DNA from: Dermatophagoides farinae | Lineage: Eukaryota > Arthropoda > Arachnida > Sarcoptiformes > Pyroglyphidae | Direction of reading: 5' to 3' | Assembly (NCBI RefSeq): GCF_024713945.1 | Contig: NC_134678.1 | Span: 7,502,001 to 7,566,000, forward strand | DNA length: 64,000 nucleotides | Part shown: in pieces, positions 1-10,103 of the stretch | Position numbering within the stretch: position 1 is the stretch's first letter | How the letters are laid out: every line of letters starts with the position of its first letter | The notes under the pieces: generated by a model | Told to the model about the DNA's origin: nothing | The model's input: the letters and a program-made list of their open reading frames with translations, nothing else | The model's database searches: none | Program-made: the position numbers and the translations under genes

Positions 1-580
1 CACCACCATCAATCATATCATTAGAACATTGTCCGGTTGTGGTCATTGTAAGACTTGCACGTAATGAATCAATAGTTTTGCGTGCTTTACGTAATTCAAA
101 TTCCAATACGGCAATCCGTTCATCACCAATATGTCTTTCGAGATCTTCATCCGAATAATGTGTAAAATCCAATGAATCAAAGGTATTCTCCGAAGGACTT
201 CGTCCGATTGATAAATTTTTTGGAAACATCGTTGTCATCGCTTCATTACTGGTTGATGGACGATTTGTGGGCGAAATATCGAAATGTTTCTCGAAATTAT
301 GTGGATTATCAAAATAATCACGTAACCGTGATGATTCTTTACCACGTTCAATAAGTTCGGCATGTAATTCTAACGCTGTCAATAGGTAACCAGATCGCAA
401 CAATTTACTAGCAATTCGATCAAAAATTTCCGTTTCTGAATCAATATTGGATAATTCTGATTCTTTTGTTGTTTCAGTAGTCGTTTCGACGACATCTTCG
501 ACATTTGATCTTCCATAATGATGTTCAAATAACCATTTTTTTTTTTTTTTGATTGATAATTTTTTGAAGTGAGAATATTT
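1..580 (-). CDS. RELCH: RELCH (LisH/HEAT-repeat) protein, internal exon, partial
   Basis: On the minus strand one frame stays open from a splice acceptor (TTTTTTAG, complement of 581-588) to the window edge. The translation matches the N-terminal part of RELCH/KIAA1468, a RAB11-binding protein that links recycling endosomes to the trans-Golgi in cholesterol transport. I see the LisH-like stretch GYLLTALELHAELIERG, then LRDYFDNPHNFEKH, then the invariant TFDSLDFTHYSDEDL and the start of the coiled coil, IAVLEFELRKARKTIDSLR. These motifs occur in the same order and spacing as in the vertebrate protein as I remember it. The frame has no ATG near its 5' end, because the ATG at 534 is out of frame. 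The start must therefore lie in an upstream exon that I could not place; the transposon at 697-6550 lies on that side. The HEAT repeats are beyond the window. Identity is confident; the exon 5' boundary is moderately so. Confidence 0.85.
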
Positions 581-696
581 CTAAAAAATTGTTGAGTTTA
601 ACAAATAAAGAAGAAAAAATTGTCAAAACAAAAAACCTTAAATCATTTTTTTTTTTTTTGGAAACATACTCTATGAATGGATCTCAATTCTAACCA

Positions 697-727
697 CACT
701 CAAACAAATAGACCCCCATTTTTGGGG
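697..727 (+). repeat. Left terminal inverted repeat of the transposon
   Basis: 31 bases starting CACTCAAACAAATAGACC and ending in a C5-AT5-G run that is itself nearly palindromic. It is the exact reverse complement of 6520-6550 and marks the 3' side of the transposase gene. Confidence 0.9.
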
Positions 728-905
728 GAAAAATTAAGCTCCTCCCAAAATGTATTTGTGTTACTTCTTTTTGCGCATGTTCGAGCTTTCATGAGTACAG
801 CTGATTCGAATCGTGCCCGGGAACTTTTTTGTTGTTAAAATATTTTTGAAAATTAATATTCATTCTTTAAATTATAAACATAAACAAATTGATTATATTT
901 TATTA

Positions 906-3900
906 TTAGCTTTGTATAAAATTAACAAATTTTTTATCTAAAAATGTGAAACAATTTATATGTGATATTTGATTTGTGTCATATCTGACACTTTTTTCTA
1001 TTGAAATTGTTTTTTTTAAATATGGTAACTCTGTTGGTATAGTTTTAATTTTTTCACCTTCGACTAATAATTTATTACCAATTTTGATGAAAGAATGGGC
1101 CAATATGAAAGTTGATGATTTTTCATCATTAATTAGCCGGACAATATTTTTATTTAACGGCCATTCGTTTGGTGCTGTTTTTCAAAAAGATTACAAAATT
1201 AGAACAGCCTCTTTGAAATCATATAATTCTTACTTGATATCGATTCGCATGACAGTTTGGCCTGGTGCAAATTCATCAATGTTTTAGCAACATTTTTAAA
1301 ATTCTTGCTATGTTGCATTAGCACTTTTAACATTCGATGTTTTCGCTCCCAGGCCATTGTAGAGAAAGCAGTTAGACACCCATAAAATTCCATCAGGGAG
1401 GGATAATGGGAGATGAAATGTGTTTTTGGTTTGATTAGATCGTATTTTTTGATGTCCTATTTCATAGAAAAATAATATCAGTAAACAATCAACAAAAATG
1501 TCAAAGTGTACTTTTTGGAATGATTTGATCAGCTTCCGGAGCTCTTTCAATCCGGATTCTGTCGGTTTTGAAAACATCAAGCCGATCATCCTTCTCACGA
1601 GATCATAAAAATAAAAAATCTCGGGCGGATCAGTTAGCCACTCTGGAAAAATTTCGATTAACCGGCAAAAAAATTCAAATTTCTAAATAAATCAAATTTC
1701 AATAATTTTAAATTTATTTTTAAGTTATTTTAAGTGATTAAGGGAACATACTTGCGCGGCTTTGCCCATTATTTGTTCTTTCTTGCCAAACGATATTTTA
1801 TCGTTGACATATTTGATTGCCATCTTTCTTTTCAAATTTTCCCGACCAACTTTCGTTTTTTTGATAATAATTTTGATAATATCTCCTAGTGGTCCTTCAA
1901 CAAAATCATGAAAAATATCTGGTGGTGATATTTGGAAAATGTTGATTGGGACGCTTAGGAATGGTGATTCAAATTTGATGCCATATTGGCTTTTATAATT
2001 TTTGTTGCCCTTAATTTTCGCCAATTCTTCATGGACAACACTAGTAAAATCAAAACATATAAGTTGTAATTTAGATTTACATACTTTACATACTTTTCCG
2101 GCAACATATAATTTAATTGGCCTTCAATTTGGTCCTTATCTTTGATTTGGGCATATGTTGAGTTACAATACCTTTATGTAATAAATTTATTTATAAATTA
2201 CTAAAACACAATTAAAAAGTCAATCACCTGCAAATGAAATTTTTTCCAAAGGTTTGTCTAAAACCCAGTAGCTCGGCTACTGCTAAATTGTCTCCTATAA
2301 TGAAAGCCAATTTAACTGGGACGTTTATGTTGAATTCTTCAAGAAATATGCCATATTCCTAACAACAAATGAATGAATCAAGTTTCAGAAATCAATCAAA
2401 ATAAGAAAATATGCTTACGCTTAAAAATTTGAGTTCGTCGACAAGTGGTTTCAAAACCACAGATAATTTTTCGGATTTTAGTCCTTGCTTCCTCTCCGCT
2501 AATACAACACATGGTATATCACGTGATTTTTGTCTTAATTTCATGGGACAATCTATGTCCATATACACAGAGAAAATCTTGTGGCGCCCACGAGCAAATC
2601 CAATTGGATTTACCATCCCAAAATCGTCTGCATAAAGAATTATTCTGATTGTTTTTTGCAGGTTGAGACTATTAACGTAGCGAGAAACATTATTTTGATC
2701 TTCGCTCATGATAGATGATAAGATATCTTCGTTTATTAAAATAGGAATAATATCTTTTATGGAAACATAAGAAAATGAAATGTCACCTTTGACATATTGG
2801 ATCGATTTAGTGTAATTCTCCTTTCTTGTTATAAACTTATCCATAAGAAATTTTGAATTTGAAAATCTCGTTACACCTTCAATAAATGCCGATTCTTTTG
2901 GTGGATTTTCGATCAAATCCATGTATATAGAATTGATTTCTTTCACAGCTTTGGAGCTTTATATATAAAAGGTGTTTCATTAATTATTGTGATTCTGATA
3001 TGGAATTTTCATACCTGATGTTATGATTGATTCTTAACCGATTTAATTTATCAGCGAACTCAGAGAAACGAGAAAAGCTTCTTTGGCCCAGATTTGCTAA
3101 CATTTCATCATAGAAGCGACTCTCTGTGGATTCTTCAAATCCGATCCAATCATCATTTTCTTCCTCCAACGATGTAACCACTATGTTTTCATTTGATTCA
3201 TGAGAAGAAGATTCTTCTTCATCGATCTCTTCAATAGACATGTTTTCATCATCGGATAATGAGAACATTTCATCGATTTGTTCCAAAAAAATTTCCTCAT
3301 ATGATCTTTGTTGATTTAAATTTGCACCATCCACCATCACCAATTCGTCATCAAAATTGTTTGTTTCCGGGAGAATTTCCTCAATCGTTGTAGTTAATTT
3401 AGATTGATGTTCATTGTGATTTTTAGAATCGGCATTTGACTTGGCATAACCATGTTCGACTATATTTGAAATAAGAATCGGATCATCCATTCTAATAGGC
3501 TCTGGCGATGGAGATCGTGATGGAAATTCTGTACATGTTTCTCTTTAAATAAAATTTAATATTTGAAAAATATCATAAATGTGGATTAATCTTCAATTTC
3601 AAAAAAACTTACGGGTGATGGACACAATTATGTTTATGTGAAGTACAAGCTTTTTCAAAAGTTATTCCATGAGTTTCCGGAAGAATTTCCTCAATCGTTG
3701 TAGTTAATTTAGATTGATGTTCATTGTGATTTTTAGAATCGGCATCTGACTTGGCATAACAATGTTCGACAATATTTGAAATAAGAATCGGATCATCCAT
3801 TCTAATCGGCTCTGGCAATGGAGATCGTGATGGAAATTCTGTACATGCTTCTCTTTAAATAAAATTTAATATTTGATAAATATCATGAATGTGGATTAAT

Positions 3901-4411
3901 CTTCAATTTCAAAAAAACTTACGGGTGATGGACACGAATATGTTTATATAAAGTACATGCTTTTTCAAAAGTTATTCCATGAATATCACATCGGACCATA
4001 GAGCACTTTTTTTTTCTTAATTTTTTCAATTCACAAACCAGATTGTGTTTTATTGATAATTTGATGCTCTATATATATATTTAAAAAAAATGTTAAATAA
4101 TGTTTGATTATGAAAATACGAACGTATTGTTGCATTTTTTCATCAAGGTTATGCCATGTATCCAGATATTCGGAAATATTATCATGCTGCTTTGTGCTAT
4201 TTGTTTCGTCAACCAGACTCTCGTTTATTTTGGCTTTAATAAATTCATCGATTCTTTTCCATTCTTCTTTTTTTATTTTTAATAAAATGGATGAATTTTT
4301 AACATAATCAACAAGCTTGCAAAACTTGTCACAAATTTTGCAAGCGTTTCCTTTATCATTTATCATTTTTAACACGCTATTAACTTTCCGATGAAATTGT
4401 TGCTGTGCCAT
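906..4411 (-). CDS. Transposase of the TIR element, multi-exon
   Basis: Seven introns can be placed with consensus sites and matching phase. From 3' to 5' the exons are 906-1174, 1234-1456, 1512-1682, 1752-2040, 2094-2171, 2228-2358, 2419-2956 and 3015-~3541. All are open and in frame to a stop at 906. Further upstream are a C2H2-like segment (about 3927-4010, with spaced CD..C...H...HH residues), its duplicated copy (3617-~3850), and a candidate N-terminal exon 4031-4411 containing KICDKFC. Landmarks typical of a large family of animal DNA-transposon proteins appear in order: ILYADDFGMVNP, FIIGDNLAV, a C..C-type FICRYC, SPPDIFHDFVEGPLG, MAWERKHRMLK and KNFKNVAKTLMNLHQ. I infer the acidic catalytic residues to be in YADD, GDN and WERKH. 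The exact start is uncertain because of the 310-bp tandem duplication. The family name (EnSpm-like) is inference. Confidence 0.7.
3363..3982. repeat. 310-bp tandem duplication spanning transposase exons
   Basis: Two near-identical copies lie head to tail. GTTTCCGG begins at 3363 and again at 3673, and AAAAAAACTTACGGGTGATG recurs at the same 310-bp offset (about 3601 and 3911). Each copy holds an exon start (after a TTTAAAG acceptor) and the end of the zinc-finger exon with its GTAAG donor. The second copy therefore creates a chimeric exon that joins the MDDPILISNIVEH segment to the zinc-finger tail. A few substitutions separate the copies, so the event is recent but not brand new. Confidence 0.85.
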
Positions 4412-5174
4412 TATTTGAAATTAGCGTTTGGGCACTTCGTATTTTGAGTTATTAATAAATAAAAAAAATTATAATTTATTTGATGATTAATAAAAATAAA
4501 AATGAAGATTGAATGCTTGATGGTGAACACACGTGTAACACATAAGTTAACAGTTTTCGAACAAATTTTAGCCATCAAAAAATTCGATAATAAATTTTCG
4601 TTGGCTTAATGTCATTCAATTGAATTCAATGTCATTAATTTAAAGCAATTTTTTACAACGTGTGAAGGTGATTTGTCATCAACGCGAATTAAATTTTTGT
4701 AATTTTGTGATTTCTTTGAAAAAAATAATAAGAACCGAATTATTATCAACGTGGCATATATTCTTCATACTGACAATGCAATGTTATTTTTATCTTAGGC
4801 TTTATTATTTGGTTCAAAGTAGACCAAACGTTCATCACAAATCCGATATTGGCATGAATAGATTTTTTACTGAGTATCCATATCAATTTTTCAATGGAGT
4901 GACCAGAAAATGTTCTTAAACGAAATCAATCCAATTATCAGTTGAGTAAAATTATGTTGTGTAAAAAAGAATAAATATTTATTTATTTATTAAAAAAATA
5001 ATATGATGCGAAGTATCACGCACTTTTCATCATTTTTTTAAAGAAAATTAATTGAAGAAATTATATTTCTACAAATTTCTATGAATTTAATATGATGATC
5101 TCTGAAATGTAAATCAATATTATTTTCAGAAAAAAAGTCAAAATAAAAATTTTTGGCAAGCGGAAAATCGACGA
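4412..5174. other. Non-coding interior of the transposon
   Basis: About 760 bases of AT-rich sequence between the transposase 5' end and the zinc-knuckle segment. I see no conserved coding frame; it may hold the transposase promoter. Confidence 0.4.
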
Positions 5175-6085
5175 TTAAATGAATTGAAGTTTGGATTTGG
5201 CCACAAATGCACAATGGTGATGGATATTCAGCAGTTCAGCAGGATTGACTTGATTGAGGAATTTTTTAAAAGATTCATGATATGAAATTGTTTGTTGAAA
5301 AAATAGCTGGTACCTTAAAAGAGAAGAAGAACTGGAATGTTTCGTTGACAGAATAATTATAATGATAAACTCACTTTTTATAGATGACAACATACTCACG
5401 ATTGCAATGATTGACAATTGTTTATCGCATAAGATTTGGCTTGATTTAATCCATAAACTGAAAAGGGACATATTCTGAGAAACAGTCGTTGAAGTTGATT
5501 TACCATCAATGATAAGTATTAAAGAATTCCAATTGAAATGAAATTTTATTAATAAAAAGAAACTTCTATTCCATATTATATAGCGATAAAGGAAAACCAA
5601 AACATAATAAATCACTAAAATTGAAAAAAATCATTGAGATAAAACCAAGGTCTAGAACAGTTAACAATGGCACATTTAGGAATGGTGTTGCGATGGACAA
5701 AATTATAACCAAAAAATCCATTTAGCGAAATTGATGATATCTGGTTCTTGTATTCAGAATAAAGATGATTCAAGATATTTAGAATTCACAATGAATGTCA
5801 CCGTAGACTTCAAATTTCAGAATTTTAATTTACCTTTGCTCAATATCCATAATCAATGTGGTTATGGTAAACTAAAGACTGAATGATTGATATTTATTTC
5901 GGCACCAGACTTATTTTTCCTATGTTGGTTCAACCACAAACAATTCAGCAACTAGACATTTGACTAAATGAAGTACATGTTTTTGATTCATGATTACCAT
6001 GGAATTTTGAAAAGAAAAGAGCATTTCTGCAATTTCCAGATTTATGGCCAAAACGTAGGCATTTGTAACATTGTCCTACAGAATG
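5175..6085 (-). pseudogene. Zinc-knuckle (CCHC) open segment inside the transposon, degenerate
   Basis: On the minus strand near 6070 a frame reads CYKCLRFGHKSGNC, a clean CX2CX4HX4C zinc knuckle as found in Gag-like and other nucleic-acid-binding proteins. A second knuckle seems to follow (HGNHESKTC), but its leading cysteines are lost and the frame stops shortly after at SSC. Upstream, at about 6086, is an acceptor-like TTCATTCTGTAG. An open frame at 5175-5615 shows no recognisable domain. I read this as a decayed second gene of the element, or as debris of another element nested in it. No function can be claimed. Confidence 0.35.
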
Positions 6086-6519
6086 AAATGATGAAAACAT
6101 CAGGCTAATTTATTTTTAACGATAATCAATCTTAAGTTCAGCATCGAATGAAACTTATTTAATTTTGATAGTCCAATCTTTATTTATTTATTTATTTTTT
6201 ATTTTAATTTATTAATACAAATTTTACAAAATAAAAAAATTGAAATGAAATGAAATTGTTCAAATTGATCTGGGGTTCATCATCGAAGACGTTACCATGT
6301 TAACACAATATAATATTTCCAAAAATCAAAAAAAGGCTCAGAAAAAAGAAAGTTGCCGGGAACATCACCGCGAGACAAAATTTGGAGCGAAATTTAAATA
6401 TTTGAAATCATAGACGTTCAAAAAATACGTTACTGTACATGGAATGTACGTAAGGATTAAGCTCCTCCCATTTTGTATTTCTTTGACTTTCGATCCTTAC
6501 TTTGACTGTACAAAGTCTA

Positions 6520-6550
6520 CCCCAAAAATGGGGGTCTATTTGTTTGAGTG
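6520..6550 (-). repeat. Right terminal inverted repeat of the transposon
   Basis: Exact reverse complement of 697-727, ending in GTTTGAGTG. It lies about 200 bp upstream of the SMARCB1 start codon. Confidence 0.9.
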
Positions 6551-6751
6551 CACTGAGAATAATGGATGCATTAAATTAATTGTGTGTTTGTTCTCACACA
6601 CACAATGTTTTTTTTTGACGAGCATCATTTTTTTTTCATTTTCATTTGATAATTGTCATTTTTTCCTGAACAAAAAAAATCTGTGAACCCAATTTAATTT
6701 GTGTAATCTATCGTCATATTGATTGAATCAATATTTGATCGTTGCTACCAA

Positions 6752-8050
6752 ATGAAGATGCATACGTTTGGCGAAAAGCCTACTGCATTCCAATTGGAAG
6801 CAGGAGGTGATTATTATTATATTGGTTCCGAGGTATGTTTTTTTTGTTGTTGTTGAAACAAAAAATAAATTCTCATTTGATTGTTATTTTTTTGTTATGA
6901 TAAGGTTGGAAATTATCTTCGAATGTTTCGTGGTTCATTATATAAAAAATTTCCATCATTATGGCGTCGTTTAGTAACCGTTGATGAACGTAAACGTATC
7001 AATCAATTGGGTCTTGGTGCTCATTCATTAGCAACGAATATCACATTATTGAAAGCAACTGAAGTGGATGAAATATTTGCCGGTAATGATGAAAAATATA
7101 AAGCTGTATCAATTAGTACAGAACCATCGGTACAACGTGAATCGAAACAAAAACGACCAAATTGGGCACCATCATTACCAAATACCTCACATCATTTGGA
7201 TGCTGTACCTTGTTCAACATCGATTGCACGTAATCGTATCGGTCATAAACGTGTTCGTACATTTCCATTATTATATGATGATTTGGATTCATCACTTGTA
7301 CATGAAAATTCCTTACAACAAGAAGTATTGATACCAATTCGTTTGGATATGGAAATTGATGGACATAAACTTCGAGATACATTTACTTGGAATAAAAATG
7401 GTACTGTCATGATTGATAGATTGAAATTTTGCTCACTATTTATTCATATATTTAGAAAAAACTACAAGTCCAGAACAATTTGCCGAAGTATTATGCGATG
7501 ATCTGGATCTACCATCATCATCATTCATACCGGCAATCGCTCAATCCATACGGCAACAAATTGATGCTTTCCCAAATGAAACATTCATGGAAGATGCTCC
7601 ACCGGATCAACGTGTCGTACTTAAAGTATAGTCATCAATAATTTTAATTATTTTATTGTGTTCTAATTTTTGTTTTTATCAAATCGAATATAGCTCAATA
7701 TACATGTTGGTAACATTTCATTAGTCGATCAATTTGAATGGGACATGTCAGAAAAGGCAAACGATCCAGAAGAGTTTGCATTGAAATTATGTGCCGAATT
7801 AGGTTTAGGTGGTGAATTTGTAACAGCCATTGCATACAGTATTCGTGGACAATTAGCCTGGTATCAACGGACCTATGCATTCAGTGAGAATCCCTTACCA
7901 ACCGTTGATCTACCATTTCGAAATCCAGGTGATGCTGATCAATGGTGTCCATTCCTAGAAACATTAACCGATGCTGAAATGGAGAAAAAGATTCGTGATC
8001 AGGATCGTAATACTCGTCGTATGAGACGATTAGCCAATACAACTTGGTAA
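6752..8050 (+). CDS. SMARCB1: SMARCB1/SNF5 core subunit of BAF (SWI/SNF)
   Basis: Four exons: 6752-6832, 6905-7400, 7456-7625 and 7694-8050. All splice sites are GT-AG and the phases agree. The product is about 367 residues, close to the usual 370-385. It is the DNA-winged-helix and SNF5-repeat subunit of SWI/SNF (BAF) chromatin remodellers, acting in the nucleus. Diagnostic stretches are [19 protein letters not shown] (winged helix), [32 protein letters not shown]-like text, [20 protein letters not shown] (repeat 1), [18 protein letters not shown] (repeat 2) and the basic C-terminal helix [18 protein letters not shown]. The Lys-rich loop after the winged helix in vertebrates is shorter here. 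The start was chosen because [10 protein letters not shown] precedes the conserved FQLE segment. The transposon end sits about 200 bp upstream. Confidence 0.97.
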
Positions 8051-8221
8051 TCAATCGATTGTTTTGTGTTTTTTTTCACAAAACAAGTATACCATTTATC
8101 AAACACACACACACACGCATATTGTACTAATAGTCACTATTCTCACTCATATTTTCGAAATTGAGCATTTTTAATTCCATTATAAATTGAAATTATTGAG
8201 ATTAAAAAGTAAATTTTTGAA

Positions 8222-9088
8222 TTAAATATGGAAAAATTTACCTTTTTTCTTTACATTATATCGCGCCCAGTTATCGAAGCGTTTATTTAAACGTTGTTTT
8301 GCATGACTTAAGATTTTTCCATATTCACCACCTATGGTTTGAATTTTGGCCCGTACATATCGTTCTAAAATGATATTATCAGTTGAATAAACATAGCACA
8401 AAAGTAAAACTAACCAATTAAAGTATCAATTGCATTACGAAGATCGGATGGAAGATCTTTATAAGATTTGTATTTTTGTAGAAATTTCTTTCCGAAAACC
8501 GAATCCATAAGATTCGCCAAATCATTTTTGCCACAATCATTGGCTGCATTTTGAAGAAATTCATATTTGACCAACCATTTTTCTTCAAGTAGAAAATCAC
8601 CGGCATTCCTAGCTTGTTGAATTACCATCGGATTATCCACTTTTTTCAGTTCTTGCTTAATCCAAGATTCTAATTCTTCATTTTTTGATTTTATAATTTT
8701 TAATTCATTCAGCACTTCGTTTAATTTATTGTTCAACACCGAACAGCATGGATGATCGCAATTGTACACAATTTGATTTCCATCTTGTGTACTGATCATA
8801 AACATTTTCTTTTCATATTCTATTTGGAAAACTTCCAGATCAGATTCCAATTTGGACAATGAGATAGATTTGAATAAACGCAAAAAAGAATAAGCATTGA
8901 GTACAAGGTGGTTCTTAAAATCTTCAACAGTTGTAATTTGGTGATCTGAAAAAACAGAAAAGGGTATATATAAAAAAAACAAAACAATCATGAAAACAAT
9001 CAAAAAAAAGCGAATATTTACCAGACATATATTCAAGACATGATTTGTAATCGTCATACGAATTACAGAATTCTGTAATTAATGCCAT
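8222..9088 (-). CDS. Orphan coiled-coil protein, three exons
   Basis: Exons are 9022-9088 (start MALITEFCNS), 8415-8945 and 8222-8364, with GTAAAT and GTTAGT donors, a TTTTTTCAG acceptor and consistent phase. They give about 246 residues. There is no signal peptide or membrane span. The middle contains a heptad-like region (KLNEVLNELKIIKSKNEELE) suggesting a short coiled coil. A single Cys cluster (CDHPCC) and a basic C-terminus (KQRLNKRFDNWARYNVKKK) are the other visible traits. I do not recognise the family. The last donor-like GGTAAAT near 8235 leaves open that another 3' exon exists. The gene converges on SMARCB1, its stop lying about 170 bp beyond the SMARCB1 stop. Confidence 0.6.
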
Positions 9089-10103
9089 CGTGGAAATTTT
9101 AAGTGATCACAGATGAATGATTGAAATTGAAATAATAATAAAAAGTTTAAATCGAGAAATCGGTGCAAGTTTTCTTAAGAAAACTTTACATACAAAAAAA
9201 CAATGCTATTCATAAATACAATTACAATTTTAAAATAATAGTTTAAACTTTAAACTAATTATATAAATATATCTGAATTCGATCGTTTGCAGTAAAAATT
9301 AATCATCATCATTTTGAATTTATTTATTTTTTAATTGAACACAACAGATTAGAGTTCGTAAACAAAAAAAACTGTTTATTCATATATAGATGATCACACA
9401 TATACAAAAAAAATGGTAAAGAAAAAAAATACATATCCATTGCAAATGAGTTTTTTTTTTTTTTTTTGGATGTCCAGTGGATGAAATTTGATCAGTTTTT
9501 TTTTGTACACAAAACAAATATATACCAATTAATATGAATCAACCAATTAGGAAAAATGTGAGAGAAAAAAAAGTGATGAACTGAAATATATCTTTCGATG
9601 TTTGTTGTTGTAAAAAAAAATTCTTGAGCAATAAAGAAAAAAAAATTCTATATGAAAAAATCATTGATAATAAATAAATAAATAGCCGATCCATTAAAGT
9701 TTTTCTTTTTCTTTCTTTTTTTTGGTTTTTGTTGGGGCTAAAAATACTAAAAAGCTGAAAATACAAGAATGTCAATAAATGAATGGAAAGTAAATCATCA
9801 CCAAATTTGAAAAGTAAAAAAATTTGGACATTCGCTAGGCACTTGACAAAAATGTGACAACTTATCTTTCAAAATGATTTTGTTTTGTTTTTGTTTTTTT
9901 TTCATTAAAAGGACCATAGGATCAATATCAAGAGGGTTGTGTCAATGTATTTGATTACCAATAAAAAAAATGATTAAAAAATTGAATATTTTGTCTGCAT
10001 GTCTGTCTGTGTGTGTGTGTTAATTAATAAGTGAATTATCACAAAATTTTGAAACGATAAATTTGGCACACAAATGAAGCCTTGTAATTGTTTTGTTTGG
10101 TAT
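9089..10103. other. Intergenic AT-rich spacer
   Basis: Low-complexity A/T runs and a TG tract near 10007-10020. It includes the likely 3' UTR of the mucin-like gene, whose stop is at 10104. I see no coding frame worth reporting. Confidence 0.6.

Larger units (their letters stand above)
697..6550 (-). mobile_element. DNA transposon with 31-bp perfect TIRs and transposase gene
   Basis: A 31-base terminal repeat beginning CACTCAAACAAATAGACC is found at 697-727, and its exact reverse complement lies at 6520-6550, 5.85 kb away. Just inside each end is a second motif, ATTAAGCTCCTCCC (about 737-750 and 6456-6470). That motif is in direct orientation, so the ends are not simple mirror images. A dinucleotide CA flanks both ends (695-696 and 6551-6552) and may be a short target-site duplication, but that is too short to be convincing. 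The interior holds a multi-exon transposase gene on the minus strand and a zinc-knuckle segment. The CACT terminus and the style of the transposase suggest an animal CACTA/EnSpm-type element; that class is inference. The perfect TIRs and open transposase frames suggest a young insertion. Confidence 0.85.

Noticed and set aside
5175-5615. 146-codon minus-strand hydrophobic frame
   Set aside because: No motif or splice support; its composition is that of translated AT-rich DNA.
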